The notes: a model not told the origin generated them from the sequence alone. DNA of 64,000 nucleotides from Xanthobacter oligotrophicus (GCF_008364685.1 NZ_VTTL01000011.1:124001-188000), one strand, 5' to 3'. Positions 1 to 10,184 are shown, counted from the first letter of the stretch. Numbers and translations: made by a program.

Positions 1-45
1 AGCTCCTTGCCCAGGCGCGGGCGGCGGCGGACGAGGAGAAAGCGG

Positions 46-501
46 TCAGAACGGAGCCGGTATGAGGTGGGTGGCGCCGATGTCCAGGCGCTCGCACATC
101 CATTGCGCCAGCCGCAGGCGGTGGCAGCCCTCCACGTGTCGCTCATAGCACAGCAGGCAGATGCGCCGGCCTTGGGCGAGGGAGGCCAGTTCCTCCAGCG
201 CCGCCTGCGCCGGGGCGGTGGCGAGGTGGGCGTCATAGATGCGCATGAGGGCGTCGTGGTCGCCGCCACGCGCCGCGAGTCGGCCTTCCTTGGGCGTGCC
301 CAGCGCCCGCAGATGCACATAGGCGACGCCTTGCTCGGCGATGCCAGCCGCCAGTGCCGTCTTGGAAAAGCCGGGCCGGCGGGAGGCCGCGACCGCCCGC
401 ACGTCCACCAGAAGGTCCACCTTGGCGTCGTCCAGCGCCGCCTGGAAGGCGGAGGGGGTGCTCTGCTCGTAGCCGATGGTGAAGAGGTGGGTTGTGCTCA
501 T
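46..501 (-). CDS. DUF488 domain-containing protein
   Basis: A 151-residue protein starting MSTTHLFTIGYEQ. The DUF488 family is recognised from the opening TIGYE, the LLVDVRAVAASRRPGFSK segment near residues 40-55 and the C-terminal CLLCYERHVEGCHR stretch with two conserved cysteines. The biochemical role of the family is not established. The open frame extends about 32 codons further upstream, but that extension is an arginine-rich shadow, so the ATG at 501 is preferred. The gene stands alone; a separate plus-strand gene begins 228 bases away. About 45 bases remain between its stop and the window edge, and I see nothing assignable there. Confidence 0.85.
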   Translation of the reverse strand: MSTTHLFTIGYEQSTPSAFQAALDDAKVDLLVDVRAVAASRRPGFSKTALAAGIAEQGVAYVHLRALGTPKEGRLAARGGDHDALMRIYDAHLATAPAQAALEELASLAQGRRICLLCYERHVEGCHRLRLAQWMCERLDIGATHLIPAPF

Positions 502-728
502 GGGCTGATCTTGCCCCGCGCGGCGGCCGCCGTCACGCCTGCGGCCGTGCGATGGTAACAACCGGGGGACTTGTCCCGGCCGGCCCCAGACGGCCATGGA
601 CTTAAGCGTAGGACGTGAGAAATTGACGCGCCGCCGGTGCGGAATGGGAACCTCCCATGCCTCAGGGGGTTCTCAGGGCGCCGGCCGCACAGAATGCGTG
701 CCCGAAGCACCGCGACCGCCCCTGGGAG

Positions 729-1895
729 ATGAAGATGCGTTTGTTCCGCTGCGCCGTCTGCGACCAGCTTCTCTATTTTGAGAACCGCCGCTGCGAAAAG
801 TGCGGCCACGAACTCGGCTATATCCCCGAGGCCAACGAGATCACCCCCCTCGAGGCGGATGGGGATGCCTATCGCTCGGTCGGCCATGTCGAGGCGCGTT
901 ACAAGTTCTGCGCAAATGCGGCCCACGACGCCTGCAACTGGCTGATGCCGGCGGACCAGGAAGAGGAATATTGCCTCGCCTGCCGCCACAACCGCACCGT
1001 GCCGGACCTGACGGTGCCGGAAAACCTGCGCAAATGGCGCAGGATGGAAGTGGCCAAGCACCGGCTGGTCTATTCGTTGCTGCGCCTCAACCTGCCGCTG
1101 GAGAGCAACAAGGACCGCGAGGGCGGGCTGTGCTTCGACTTCCTCGCCGACATGCCCGACACCCAGGCCCCCAACGTGATGACCGGGCACGACGAGGGCC
1201 TGATCACCATCGCCCTCGTCGAGGCCGACGATGCCGAGCGCGAGCAGCGCAAGAACGAGCTGGGCGAGCTCTACCGCACCGTGCTCGGGCATTTCCGCCA
1301 CGAGGTGGGCCATTATTACTGGAACCGCCTGGTGCGCGATGCCGGCCGGCTCAACGCCTTCCGCGCCGTATTCGGAGATGAGACCGCCGATTACGGGGAG
1401 GCTCTGAAGATCTATTACAGCTCCACCCCGCCAGCCGACTGGCAGATGAATTATGTCTCGGCCTACGCTACCGCGCATCCGTGGGAAGACTTCGCAGAGA
1501 CCTTCAAGCATTACATCCACATCGTGGACACGCTGGAGATGGCGGCGGCGTTCGGCGTGGAGGTGCATCCAGGCCTCGACAACACGGGGGAACTGGACGC
1601 CCAGGTGGATTTCAACCCCTACCAGGCCTGCCCGGTGCAGCAGATGGTGGATTCCTGGCTGCCCATCGCCTTCGCGCTCAACAATCTCAATCGCTGCCTC
1701 GGCATGTCGGATGCCTATCCGTTCATCCTCGGCCCCGGCGTGATCGCGAAGCTGGGCTTCATCCATGATCTCGCCCACCGTCAGGTGGCGGCGGACCCTG
1801 CGGCGCCTGTGTCGGAGGACATGGAGATCCCGAAGGGGCGCGGGGAGAATCCCGAGGATGCGCCCGAGGGCAAGCCTGAGCCGGCTGCGGCCTGA
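729..1895 (+). CDS. putative zinc-binding metallopeptidase (zinc-ribbon plus HExxH domain)
   Basis: About 388 residues from the ATG at 729 (MKMRLFRC); a second in-frame ATG follows two codons later. The N-terminus carries paired cysteines (CAVC and CEKCGHE) typical of a zinc ribbon, with further cysteine pairs near residues 60-85 (YCLACRHN). A HEVGHYYW motif near residue 191 supplies the HExxH zinc-ligand and catalytic signature. This architecture matches the family of zinc-ribbon putative metallopeptidases (DUF2248/Peptidase_Mx type). The C-terminal 30 residues are Pro/Glu-rich and probably disordered. No signal peptide is visible, so it is probably cytoplasmic. Substrate unknown. It converges on topA across a shared hairpin terminator. 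Confidence 0.8.
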   Translation: MKMRLFRCAVCDQLLYFENRRCEKCGHELGYIPEANEITPLEADGDAYRSVGHVEARYKFCANAAHDACNWLMPADQEEEYCLACRHNRTVPDLTVPENLRKWRRMEVAKHRLVYSLLRLNLPLESNKDREGGLCFDFLADMPDTQAPNVMTGHDEGLITIALVEADDAEREQRKNELGELYRTVLGHFRHEVGHYYWNRLVRDAGRLNAFRAVFGDETADYGEALKIYYSSTPPADWQMNYVSAYATAHPWEDFAETFKHYIHIVDTLEMAAAFGVEVHPGLDNTGELDAQVDFNPYQACPVQQMVDSWLPIAFALNNLNRCLGMSDAYPFILGPGVIAKLGFIHDLAHRQVAADPAAPVSEDMEIPKGRGENPEDAPEGKPEPAAA

Positions 1896-1945
1896 CTGTT
1901 CGGTAGCCAGGCGGAGGCCTCAACGGCCTTCTGCCTGATGAGAAG

Positions 1946-1984
1946 AAAGGGCGAGCGCGCCGGAGCCCGGTGCGCTCGCCCTTT
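1946..1984. terminator. bidirectional hairpin terminator between metallopeptidase gene and topA
   Basis: Perfect 13-bp inverted repeat (AAAGGGCGAGCGC at 1946-1958 and its complement at 1972-1984) separated by 13 bases, lying between two convergent genes. The A-run on the left arm and T-run on the right arm allow it to act in both directions. Confidence 0.8.
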
Positions 1985-2027
1985 CCGTTTATGACGCCGC
2001 CAGATGCGCGGCCTATTCGGGCGCGGC

Positions 2028-4730
2028 CTATTCGGCTGCCTTCGGCCCCTTGCTGGCACTCTTCGTCGTCTTCTTCGCGGCGGGCTTCTTGGCAGCGGAT
2101 TTCGCCGCCGGCTTCTTTGCCGCCGTCTTCGTCGCTGTCTTGGCCGCTGTCCTGGCCGGGGCATCGTCACCTGAATCGGCCGACTTGGAGGCCGCCTTGC
2201 GGGGCGCCTTCGCCTTGCTGGGCGACAGGGCCGCCTTGGCGTCGATGAGCGTCACCGCCTCGGCGAGGGTGAGGGCCTCCGGGTCCACGGACTTGGGCAG
2301 GGTGGCGTTGACCTTGCCGTGGTTCACATAAGGCCCGAACCGGCCCGGCCGCACCGTGATCGGCCCGCCGTGGGTGGGATGATCGCCCAGCGTGCGCCCC
2401 GGCGTCGCCGCCCCGCGCCCGCCCCGGCCCTTGGACTGCTTCTCGGCGATCAGCACCACCGCCCGGTTGAGGCCGACGGCGAGAATGTCGTCGCCGTCCT
2501 CGATGTTGGCGTAGGTGCGCCCGTGCTGCACATAGGGGCCATAGCGCCCGATGCCGGCGAGGATCGGCTCGCCGTCCTCCGGGTGCTTGCCCACCTCGCG
2601 CGGCAGGGCCAGCAGCTTCAGTGCGGTTTCCAGGTCCACGTCCGCCGGGGCGAGGCCCTTGGGCAGGGAGGAGCGCTTGGGTTTCTCCCCGTCCTTGCCC
2701 TCGCCGAGCTGGAGATAGGTGCCGAAGCGCCCGGCGCGGATGGTCACTTCCTCGCCGCTCTCCGGATCGATGCCCAGCTCGCGCTTGCCGTCGCCCTCGG
2801 GGGCACCGTCGCCGGTGAGGGGGCGGGTGTGGCGGCACTCGGGATAGTTGGAGCAGCCGATGAAGGCGCCGAACTTGCCCATCTTCAGCGACAGCCGCCC
2901 GTTGCCGCAGGTGGGGCACAGGCGCGGGTCGGTGCCGTCCTGGGTGGGCGGGAAGATGTGGGCGGTGAGCATCTCGTCCAGGGCGTCGAGCACCTGGGAG
3001 ACGCGCAGGTCCTTGGTGGCCTCCACGGCGGTGTGGAAGTCCTGCCAGAAGGCGCGCAGCACGTCCTTCCAGTCGAGCTCGGCGGCGGAGACCTCGTCCA
3101 GCTTCTCTTCGAGATCGGCGGTGAAGTCGTATTCCACGTAGCGCTTGAAGAAGCTTTCCAGGAAGGCAGTGACGAGCCGGCCCTTATCCTCTGGCACGAG
3201 GCGCTTCTTCTCGAGCTTCACATATTCGCGGTCGCGCAGCACGGCGAGCACGGCGGCATAGGTGGAGGGCCGGCCGATGCCCAGCTCCTCCATGCGCTTC
3301 ACCAGGGAGGCTTCCGAATAGCGCGGCGGCGGCTCGGTGAAATGCTGGGTGGTGAGGATATCGCGCCGGTCGAGCTTTTCGTTGGCGCTCATGGCCGGCA
3401 GGCGGCGGCTCTCCTCGTCGTCGTCCTCGTCGTCCTTGCCCTCGCGGTAGAGGGTGAGGAAGCCGTCGAACTTCACCACGGTGCCGGTGGCGGTCAGGTC
3501 GAGGGTGCGCGCCCCGGCTTTCGCCTCGATGTCGGCGGTGGTGCGCTCCAGCTCCGCCGATTCCATCTGGCTCGCCACGGTGCGGATCCAGATCAGCTCG
3601 TAGAGCTTGGCCTGCTCGGCATCGAGATGGCGCGCCGCCTCGCGGGGGTGCCGGGAGGGATCGGTGGGGCGGATGGCCTCGTGGGCCTCCTGGGCGTTCT
3701 TGGCCTTGGTGGTGTATTTGCGCGGCACGCCGGGCAGATATTTGGGGCCGAACTGCTTGCCGATGGCGCTGCGGGTGGCGGCCACCGCCTCGGGCGCCAT
3801 GTCCACGCCGTCGGTTCGCATATAGGTGATGAGGCCCACCGTTTCACCGCCCACGTCCACGCCTTCGTAGAGGCGCTGGGCGATCTGCATGGTGCGGGCG
3901 GGGGCGAGGCCCAGCTTGCGGCTCGCCTCCTGCTGCAGGGTGGAGGTGGTGAAGGGCGGCTGCGGATGGCGCCGCATGGGCTTCGCCTCCACCGAGCGCA
4001 CGCGGAAATCGGCCGCCTCCAGCGCCGCGCGGAAGGCCTTCGCCTCCTCGGCCGTGCCCACGGAGAGGCGGGTGATCTTCTTGCCGTCCGCGCCCGACAG
4101 GCGGGCCTCGAACTCCTCGGCGCGGGGCGTCGCGAGCTTGGCGACGATGGACCAGTATTCCTTCTGGACGAAGGTCTCGATCTCACGCTCGCGGTCGCAG
4201 ACGAGGCGCAGCGCCACCGACTGCACGCGGCCGGCCGAGCGGGCGCCGGGGAGCTTGCGCCACAGCACCGGGGAGAGCGTGAAGCCCACGAGATAGTCGA
4301 GGGCGCGGCGGGCGAGGTAGGCATCCACCAGCGCCACGTCGATGGCGCGGGGCGCCTTCATGGCGTCCAGAACGGCCTGCTTGGTGATGGCGTTGAAGAC
4401 GACGCGCTCGACCTTCTGGCCCTTGAGCGCCTTCTTCTGCTTCAGCACCTCCAGTACGTGCCAGGAAATGGCCTCGCCCTCGCGATCCGGGTCGGTGGCG
4501 AGGATGAGGCCGTCGGCCCCCTTCACGGCGGTGGCGATCTCGTTCAGCCGCTTCTGCGCCTTGGGGTCCACCTCCCACAGCATGCGGAAATCCGCATCCG
4601 GGTCGACGGAGCCATCCTTGGAGGGCAGGTCGCGCACGTGGCCGTAGGAGGCGATCACCTCGTAGCCGGGACCGAGATATTTGTTGATCGTCTTCGCCTT
4701 CGCGGGCGATTCGACGATGACGACCTGCAT
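2028..4730 (-). CDS. topA: DNA topoisomerase I (type IA)
   Basis: 900 residues, a usual length for alphaproteobacterial TopA. The enzyme relaxes negatively supercoiled DNA by single-strand passage. The N-terminal TOPRIM domain begins MQVVIVESPAKAKTI and contains the acidic DPDREGEA motif. The catalytic tyrosine lies in GLITYMRTDG near residue 310. One C-terminal zinc ribbon is visible (CPTCGNG...CSNYPEC), followed by glycine-aromatic repeats (GRFGTYLQ, GRYGPYVQHG, GRFGPYVNHGK) of the topoisomerase C-terminal type. The last 70 residues are Lys/Ala-rich, a DNA-binding tail common in GC-rich genomes. Start ATG at 4730 agrees with the conserved N-terminus. dprA lies further upstream on the same strand, the order usual in this bacterial order. 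Confidence 0.98.
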   Translation of the reverse strand: MQVVIVESPAKAKTINKYLGPGYEVIASYGHVRDLPSKDGSVDPDADFRMLWEVDPKAQKRLNEIATAVKGADGLILATDPDREGEAISWHVLEVLKQKKALKGQKVERVVFNAITKQAVLDAMKAPRAIDVALVDAYLARRALDYLVGFTLSPVLWRKLPGARSAGRVQSVALRLVCDREREIETFVQKEYWSIVAKLATPRAEEFEARLSGADGKKITRLSVGTAEEAKAFRAALEAADFRVRSVEAKPMRRHPQPPFTTSTLQQEASRKLGLAPARTMQIAQRLYEGVDVGGETVGLITYMRTDGVDMAPEAVAATRSAIGKQFGPKYLPGVPRKYTTKAKNAQEAHEAIRPTDPSRHPREAARHLDAEQAKLYELIWIRTVASQMESAELERTTADIEAKAGARTLDLTATGTVVKFDGFLTLYREGKDDEDDDEESRRLPAMSANEKLDRRDILTTQHFTEPPPRYSEASLVKRMEELGIGRPSTYAAVLAVLRDREYVKLEKKRLVPEDKGRLVTAFLESFFKRYVEYDFTADLEEKLDEVSAAELDWKDVLRAFWQDFHTAVEATKDLRVSQVLDALDEMLTAHIFPPTQDGTDPRLCPTCGNGRLSLKMGKFGAFIGCSNYPECRHTRPLTGDGAPEGDGKRELGIDPESGEEVTIRAGRFGTYLQLGEGKDGEKPKRSSLPKGLAPADVDLETALKLLALPREVGKHPEDGEPILAGIGRYGPYVQHGRTYANIEDGDDILAVGLNRAVVLIAEKQSKGRGGRGAATPGRTLGDHPTHGGPITVRPGRFGPYVNHGKVNATLPKSVDPEALTLAEAVTLIDAKAALSPSKAKAPRKAASKSADSGDDAPARTAAKTATKTAAKKPAAKSAAKKPAAKKTTKSASKGPKAAE

Positions 4731-5051
4731 GACGGACCGTGTCTTTCATAGGGCCGCCGCCCCAATGCGCGGCCTCAATTGGAATGGCTTCGCCGGCGAA
4801 ACGATCCGCGTGCGCGCATCGTATTCCGCCGTGGGACTGCCGGCTTCCGCAACGCGATCCTGAACCCCCGCCGGCCGGATCGCGACACCGGGAAGCGGCC
4901 GCAACATGGGGAGCGGATCGGCGCGTGTCAAATTCTGCCCCCGCCTCCAGGCGGTGGCCACATCCGGCGAACTTACAACCTAAGGTATGTTTTAATATGC
5001 ATCTCAATCTATAAGACGTGAAGGGCTATCAGTTTTGCCGATGGACGGGCC
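4731..5051. other. intergenic region, topA upstream
   Basis: 320 bases between topA (minus) and a small plus-strand gene. The stretch near 4985-5020 is AT-rich and could hold a promoter, but I cannot name a convincing -35/-10 pair. No RNA gene seen. Confidence 0.5.
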
Positions 5052-5270
5052 ATGACCGACGTGTCCTCCTCTCGCCCACGGGGCGACCCCGCCTCTACGG
5101 CCGCCTACATTGCGACCATCACCACGGAATTGGCCCGTCTGGCGGAGAACTACGGGCTCACCACCCTTGCCTATATTCTCGAAATGGCGCGGCTCGAGGC
5201 CAAGAGCCTGGCCGACGATCCGCTCGCGGGCTCCGAAGGCGGCCTGCCGCGCCGGGACGGCAGGACCTGA
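5052..5270 (+). CDS. small conserved-looking hypothetical protein
   Basis: 72 residues, MTDVSSSRPRGDP onwards, with a central predicted amphipathic helix (AAYIATITTELARLAENYGLTTLAYILEMARLEAKSLADD). Codon usage fits the neighbourhood and it sits alone between topA and dprA on the opposite strand. The helix-rich core looks like the small orphan proteins common in Hyphomicrobiales, but I do not recognise a named family. No signal peptide or membrane segment. Function unknown. Confidence 0.6.
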   Translation: MTDVSSSRPRGDPASTAAYIATITTELARLAENYGLTTLAYILEMARLEAKSLADDPLAGSEGGLPRRDGRT

Positions 5271-5291
5271 TCCCGCCCGCGTGCGCGCGTG

Positions 5292-6425
5292 CTATTTGAG
5301 CGCCACGCGCCCTGTGCCGGGCCGGTCCAGCCGGCCGGCGAGATCGAGTTCCAGAAGCACGATCTGCACCTCCGCCACGCTGCAGCCGGACAGGCGCACC
5401 AGATCGTCGATGAGCGTCGGGACCGGCCCGAGCAAGCCGACGATGCGCGCGCGGGCATCCTCCTCCGGCATGGCCGGCTCCATGGTCGGGCCTTCCGCCT
5501 CGATGGCATCCGGACCCTGCCGCCCGGCCATGGGGGTGAGGACGGCGATGACATCGGCGGCCTCGGTGACGAGGGTGGCCCCCTGCTTCAGCAGGCGGTT
5601 GGTGCCACCGGCTCGGGGATCGAGGGGGGAGCCCGGAACGGCGAACACCTCGCGGCCTTGCTCGCCGGCGAGGCGCGCCGTGATCAGCGAGCCCGAGCGC
5701 TCGGCTGCCTCCACCACCACCACGCCCAGCGCCATGCCCGACACCAGCCGGTTGCGGCGCGGGAAATCGCGCGCCCGCGGTTCCCAGTTGACCGGCATTT
5801 CCGAGACGATGGCGCCGGTCGCCGCGACTTTCTCGATCAGGCCCAGGTTCTCCGGCGGATAGGGGCGGGCGAGGCCGCCTGCGAACACACCCACTGTGCC
5901 GCCATCGAGGCTCGCCTCATGGGCCGCTGCATCGATGCCGCGGGCAAGGCCCGAGACCACCACCCAGCCGGCGCCCGCCAGATCCCGCGCCAGCCGTGCG
6001 GCGAAGGAGCGGCCGGCGGCGGAGGCGTTGCGGGCACCCACGATGGCCACCATGGGGCGTTGCAGCACCTCGCCGCGTCCCCTCACGCAGATCAGCGGCG
6101 GGGCATCGTCGAGCTGGCGCAGGGCGATTGGGTAGTCGGCCTCGCCGGTGGCCACCAGCCGCGCGCCGAGGCGGGCGAGGGCGGCGACTTCGGCCTCGGC
6201 TTCGGCCATGTCGGGCATGCGAGGCGGCAGCAGCCGGCCGCCGCGGCGGGCCAGCGTCGGCAGGGCCTCCAGTGCCGCGGCGGCGCCGCCGAACTGGTTG
6301 ATGAGGGCACGGAAGGTGCGCGGCCCCACATTCTCGGTGCGGATGAGGCGCAGCCAGTCGAGCCGCTGCGCCGGCGAGAGCAGTTCGCCCGGTCCGGGGC
6401 AAACCGATTTCTTGCCCCGTGCCAT
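5292..6425 (-). CDS. dprA: DNA-processing protein DprA
   Basis: 377 residues from the ATG at 6425 ([11 protein letters not shown]); the frame stays open upstream but that part is arginine-rich noncoding translation. DprA loads RecA on incoming single-stranded DNA during transformation. The N-terminal helical region ([17 protein letters not shown]) is followed by the Rossmann-like DprA core with [38 protein letters not shown] and [11 protein letters not shown], all hallmarks of the family. A C-terminal winged-helix segment ([30 protein letters not shown]) completes it. It follows plsY with an 8-base gap, so the two are probably co-transcribed. Confidence 0.95.
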   Translation of the reverse strand: MARGKKSVCPGPGELLSPAQRLDWLRLIRTENVGPRTFRALINQFGGAAAALEALPTLARRGGRLLPPRMPDMAEAEAEVAALARLGARLVATGEADYPIALRQLDDAPPLICVRGRGEVLQRPMVAIVGARNASAAGRSFAARLARDLAGAGWVVVSGLARGIDAAAHEASLDGGTVGVFAGGLARPYPPENLGLIEKVAATGAIVSEMPVNWEPRARDFPRRNRLVSGMALGVVVVEAAERSGSLITARLAGEQGREVFAVPGSPLDPRAGGTNRLLKQGATLVTEAADVIAVLTPMAGRQGPDAIEAEGPTMEPAMPEEDARARIVGLLGPVPTLIDDLVRLSGCSVAEVQIVLLELDLAGRLDRPGTGRVALK

Positions 6426-6433
6426 GCGGCGCC

Positions 6434-7042
6434 CTAGCCCTTCGCGCCGATCTTGCCCTCGCTCCCGTCGAGGAGGCGGCGGATGTTGGCGTGGTGCTTG
6501 ATCCACAGCAGGATGGCGAGAAGCGCCAGCAGCAGCGCCAGCCGGTCGTTGACGATGGCGGCGGAGGCCGCGACGGTGGCTACCGAGGCGGTGAGGGCGG
6601 CCAGCGAGGAATAGCGGGTGAAATAGGCCGTTGCCAGCCACACCACCGCGAACACCAGCGCCACCGGCCAGGCCAGGCCCAGCGTGACCCCCAGGAAGGT
6701 GGCGACGCCCTTGCCGCCCTGAAAGCGCAGCCACACCGGGGCGATATGGCCGAGAAAGGCGCCGAAGGCCGCTGCCATGGCGGCCGGCGCCCCGAGGAAG
6801 TGGCTGGCGATCACCACGGCTGCCGTGCCCTTCAGGGCATCGAGCAGCAGCGTCGCGGCGGCGAGGTCCTTGCGGCCGGTGCGCAGCACGTTGGTGGCGC
6901 CGATATTGCCGGAGCCGATGGAGCGGATGTCGCGGGTGCCGGCGAGGCGGGTGAGCAGCAGCCCGAACGGGATCGAGCCGAGCAGGTAGCCCAGCGCCAG
7001 CGCCAGGAGCAGCACCGGGGCGGACGACGGGGCATCAGGCAT
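6434..7042 (-). CDS. plsY: glycerol-3-phosphate acyltransferase PlsY
   Basis: 202 residues, an integral membrane enzyme that transfers acyl groups from acyl-phosphate to glycerol-3-phosphate in phospholipid synthesis. Family motifs are clear: the N-terminal [50 protein letters not shown] and the terminal [12 protein letters not shown]. About five hydrophobic segments are visible. It lies just upstream of dprA (8-base gap). The adjacent upstream gene on the same strand is the dihydroorotase-like gene, 135 bases away across a repeat-like sequence. Confidence 0.96.
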   Translation of the reverse strand: MPDAPSSAPVLLLALALGYLLGSIPFGLLLTRLAGTRDIRSIGSGNIGATNVLRTGRKDLAAATLLLDALKGTAAVVIASHFLGAPAAMAAAFGAFLGHIAPVWLRFQGGKGVATFLGVTLGLAWPVALVFAVVWLATAYFTRYSSLAALTASVATVAASAAIVNDRLALLLALLAILLWIKHHANIRRLLDGSEGKIGAKG

Positions 7043-7065
7043 GAAGACCTCGGAGGCGGACCATG

Positions 7066-7112
7066 GAGCAAGAGCACTTTCGCGCGCAGCGGAAACCGGT
7101 AAGCGTGACCAC
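7066..7112. repeat. degenerate dispersed repeat, copy A
   Basis: An intergenic stretch containing AGAGCACTTTCGCGCG, then GGAAACCGGT and GCGTG, which resembles short dispersed intergenic repeats common in Hyphomicrobiales (core AGCATTTTCG...GGATACCGG...CGCGTG). A second, more diverged copy lies at 11904-11946 with the same order of blocks. Family membership is from memory of the motif. Confidence 0.4.
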
Positions 7113-7177
7113 GGCGCGCCGAAGCAGAGCGCCCGGGCACCGTCGCGAGTCGGAACCCGCGACGCTGCGTGAGCCCA

Positions 7178-8494
7178 TCAAACGTATTCGTACACGGTCG
7201 CCCCGGCAACGATGGTGCGTACCACGCGACCGTCGAGCCGGGCTTCGTCGAACGGGGTGTTGCGGCAGCGCGACTTGAGCATGGACGGTTCCAGCACATA
7301 GGGCATGCCGGGGTCGAACACGATCACGTCCGCCGGCGCGCCGGGGCGCAGCGTGCCGGCATCGAGGCCGAGGATCGCCGCCGGGCGGGTGGAGAGGGCT
7401 GCCAGCAGGGTCACCAGGTCCACCTGGTCCGCATGCACGAGGCGCAAGGCGGCGGACAGCAGGGTTTCAAGGCCGATGGCGCCGGGCTCGGCCTCGGAGA
7501 ACGGCAGGCGCTTGCCTTCCACGTCCTGCGGCAGATGGTCGGAGACCACCACGTCGATGAGGCCAGAGGCGATGGCGCGGATCAGCGCCTGGCGGTCCTC
7601 CTCCGCGCGCAGCGGCGGGGCGAGGCGGAAATAGGTGCGGTAGGCACCGATATCCAGCTCGTTGAAGGAGAGATGGTTGATGGTGGCCGACGCCGTCACC
7701 GGAAGTCCGGATTCCTTGGCGCGCTCCAGCACGGCAAGGGATTCGGCGCAGGTGAGCGCCGCCGCGTGGTAGCGCCCGCGCGCTCCAGCCACGAGCCGCA
7801 CGTCGCGCTCCAGCACGATGGTCTCGGCGGCCTTGGGATTGCCGGAGAGGCCGAGGCGGGCGGCGAAGGCGCCCTCGTTCATGGCCCCCTGCGACATGCT
7901 CGCATCCTCGGTGTGGTGCACCAGCAGGGCGTCGAAATCGCGGGCGTAGGTCAGGGTCCGGCGCAGCACCTGGGCGCTGGCCACGGAACGGTGGCCATCG
8001 GTGAAGGCGACGGCGCCGGCGGCCTGGAGCAGGCCGATCTCGGTCATCTCCTCGCCATTCAGGCCCTTGGTGATGGCCGCCATGGGGTGCACCCGCACCA
8101 CCGCCGTGTCCCGCGCCCGGCGCAGGATGAAGTCGACGATGGCCGGGTCGTCCACCACCGGATCGGTGTTGGGCTGGCAGATGATGGTGGTGACGCCGCC
8201 GGCCGCCGCCGCGTGGCTGGCGGAGGCTAGCGTCTCGCGGTGCTCGGCACCGGGCTCGCCCACGAAGGCGCACATGTCCACGAGGCCGGGCGCGACCACC
8301 GCGCCCTTGCAGTCCACCACCTCGGCGCCGTCGGGCACGCCCGAAGCGGCGATGCCGAAGCCGGCATCCTTGATGACGCCATCGGCGAGATAGACATCGC
8401 CGTGGAAATCCGAGCCGCGGGACGGGTCGATGACCCGCGCGTTGGCGAGCAGCAGCGGGCGCGGATCGCGGGAAATGAGGCGGCCGTCACGCAT
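7178..8494 (-). CDS. dihydroorotase-like protein, probably non-catalytic (PyrX type)
   Basis: 438 residues of the amidohydrolase/dihydroorotase fold, overlapping pyrB by 8 bases. True dihydroorotases carry a D-x-H-x-H metal-binding motif after the first strand; here residues 73-77 read DMCAF, so both histidines are gone. The later SDHAPH-type motif reads SDHLPQ, and the H-x-S-T region reads YHAAALT. The remainder aligns well ([41 protein letters not shown]). In pseudomonads and rhizobia such inactive paralogues sit beside pyrB and support aspartate transcarbamoylase assembly. I infer the same structural role here, with a catalytic pyrC elsewhere in the genome. Automated annotation would probably call this pyrC. 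Confidence 0.85.
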   Translation of the reverse strand: MRDGRLISRDPRPLLLANARVIDPSRGSDFHGDVYLADGVIKDAGFGIAASGVPDGAEVVDCKGAVVAPGLVDMCAFVGEPGAEHRETLASASHAAAAGGVTTIICQPNTDPVVDDPAIVDFILRRARDTAVVRVHPMAAITKGLNGEEMTEIGLLQAAGAVAFTDGHRSVASAQVLRRTLTYARDFDALLVHHTEDASMSQGAMNEGAFAARLGLSGNPKAAETIVLERDVRLVAGARGRYHAAALTCAESLAVLERAKESGLPVTASATINHLSFNELDIGAYRTYFRLAPPLRAEEDRQALIRAIASGLIDVVVSDHLPQDVEGKRLPFSEAEPGAIGLETLLSAALRLVHADQVDLVTLLAALSTRPAAILGLDAGTLRPGAPADVIVFDPGMPYVLEPSMLKSRCRNTPFDEARLDGRVVRTIVAGATVYEYV

Positions 8495-9434
8495 TGGGCA
8501 GCTTCCGGGCGAGGGTGTCGAGCACGGCCATGCGCACGGCCACTCCCATTTCCACCTGTTCGCGGATGAGGGAGCGAGGCCCGTCGGCCACCGCCGAATC
8601 GATCTCCACGCCCCGGTTCATGGGGCCGGGATGCATCACCAGCGCATCGGGCGCGGCGTGGCGCAGCTTGGCCTCGTCGAGGCCGAAATAGTGGAAATAT
8701 TCCTTCACCGAGGGGATGAAGGAGCCGGCCATGCGCTCGCGCTGGAGGCGCAGCATCATCACGATGTCCGCGCCCTTGAGGCCCTCTTCCATGGTGCGGA
8801 ACACCTCGACGCCGAGGCTCTCGATGCCCGCCGGCAGCAGGGTGGAGGGCGCCACCACCCGCACCTTCGCGCCGAGGGTGTGGAGCAGGATGATATTGGA
8901 GCGCGCGACCCGCGAATGCAGCACGTCGCCGCAGATGGCGACGGTGAGGCCGGCGATGCGGCCCTTGTTGCGGCGGATGGTGAGGGCATCCAGCAGCGCC
9001 TGCGTGGGGTGCTCATGGGCGCCGTCGCCGGCATTCACCACGCAGCAGTCCACCTTGCGCGCCAGAAGCGCCACCGCGCCGGACGCATGATGCCGCACCA
9101 CCAATATGTCGGGGTGCATGGCATTCAGCGTGATGGCGGTGTCGATCAGCGTCTCGCCCTTCTTCACGGAGGACGAGCCCACCGACATGTTCATCACGTC
9201 CGCCCCGAGCCGCTTTCCGGCGATCTCGAAGGAGGACTGGGTGCGGGTGGAGGCCTCGAAGAACAGGTTGATCTGGGTGCGGCCGCGAAGCGTGGTGCGC
9301 TTCTTCTCGATCTGCCGGTTGAGTTCGACGAACTCCTCGGCAAGGTCGAGCAGACCTGTGATCTCGCTGGCGATGAGGCCTTCGATGCCGAGAAGATCCC
9401 GGCCGGAGAGGGTGAAGGCGGAAGCAGCATGCAT
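8487..9434 (-). CDS. pyrB: aspartate carbamoyltransferase catalytic chain
   Basis: 315 residues from the ATG at 9434 ([20 protein letters not shown]); an upstream GTG at 9458 would add eight residues but gives a worse match to the family. It condenses carbamoyl phosphate with aspartate in pyrimidine synthesis. Phosphate-binding [13 protein letters not shown], the HPTQALLDA motif and the C-terminal [11 protein letters not shown] are all present. The stop overlaps the start of the dihydroorotase-like gene, indicating translational coupling in one operon. Confidence 0.96.
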   Translation of the reverse strand: MHAASAFTLSGRDLLGIEGLIASEITGLLDLAEEFVELNRQIEKKRTTLRGRTQINLFFEASTRTQSSFEIAGKRLGADVMNMSVGSSSVKKGETLIDTAITLNAMHPDILVVRHHASGAVALLARKVDCCVVNAGDGAHEHPTQALLDALTIRRNKGRIAGLTVAICGDVLHSRVARSNIILLHTLGAKVRVVAPSTLLPAGIESLGVEVFRTMEEGLKGADIVMMLRLQRERMAGSFIPSVKEYFHYFGLDEAKLRHAAPDALVMHPGPMNRGVEIDSAVADGPRSLIREQVEMGVAVRMAVLDTLARKLPNA

Positions 9435-9728
9435 GGCAAGCGGCAGGCATAGACGCACCCGGCCCGCCCGGCAAGGGAGCTGGGCAAGGGAAGCGCGGCA
9501 GGAGCCGGTCGCTTTTAAGATCGCCAGTCCGATCGCCGCCCCATCCCGCCACCGCGCGGGGCCTTCAGGGATCGTTCATCATTCGAGCACAAGTCTCCCC
9601 GGAAACACCCGCGCGGCGCCACACTTTGGGACGAAGTCTCGCCGAGCCTGAGATGGAATCGGGGATGCCGGTTCCAGAGTTTATTGTCTTGGGGCCTTCA
9701 GGGCCTGCGACGTTTGGGAGTTGCTGTC

Positions 9729-10184
9729 ATGTCTTCTCTCCTCCGGGCGAAGCTCGTGGCGCTGGCCGTGGCGGCTGCGGCCGTCTCCGGCGCGGCGGTG
9801 CCGGGCCATGCCGCCGCCATCGGCACGGGTGCGCTGGCGCTCGCGCCGGGCCATGCCGCCTCCGTCACCGATGTCGGCTATTGGCATCGTGGCCGTTATT
9901 ACAACGGCCCTTACCGTGGCTACGGCGGTCCCTACCGCGGTGGCTGCTGGAATTGCGGCCGCAACAATGGCGCCGCCGTGGGTGCGGGCGTCGCCCTCGG
10001 CATTCTGGGCGCGGCGGCCATTGCCGGCGCTGCGTCCGCTCCGCCGCCTCCGGTCTATTACGAGGAAGAGCCGGAGGTCTATTACCAGCCCGCGCCGCGC
10101 GTCTATCTGGAGCCGGCCCCGCAGCCGCGCAGCTGCTGGGTCACCACGGGTCCGGGCGGCTCCGGCTACTGGTCGCCCTGCTGA
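9729..10184 (+). CDS. small secreted Gly/Tyr/Pro-rich protein
   Basis: 151 residues from the ATG at 9729 (MSSLLRAKLVALAVAAAAV), preceded by a GGGAG ribosome site; an earlier ATG at 9684 would disrupt the signal peptide. The N-terminus is a clear Sec signal peptide ending near AVPGHAAA. The mature part has GYWHRGRYYNGPYRGYGG repeats, a CWNCGR pair, a glycine/alanine-rich hydrophobic patch and a tyrosine/proline-rich tail ending with cysteines. Such proteins are common and uncharacterised in Hyphomicrobiales, probably periplasmic or surface-associated. It is followed by its own terminator. Confidence 0.75.
   Translation: MSSLLRAKLVALAVAAAAVSGAAVPGHAAAIGTGALALAPGHAASVTDVGYWHRGRYYNGPYRGYGGPYRGGCWNCGRNNGAAVGAGVALGILGAAAIAGAASAPPPPVYYEEEPEVYYQPAPRVYLEPAPQPRSCWVTTGPGGSGYWSPC

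Noticed and set aside
1-45. Possible end or start of a gene at the left edge
   Set aside because: Too short to show a family motif or a start with ribosome site in either strand.
2319-4751. 810-codon open frame antisense to topA
   Set aside because: A shadow of a GC-rich gene: the topA frame has all family motifs, while this translation is His/Gly/Leu-rich with no family resemblance.
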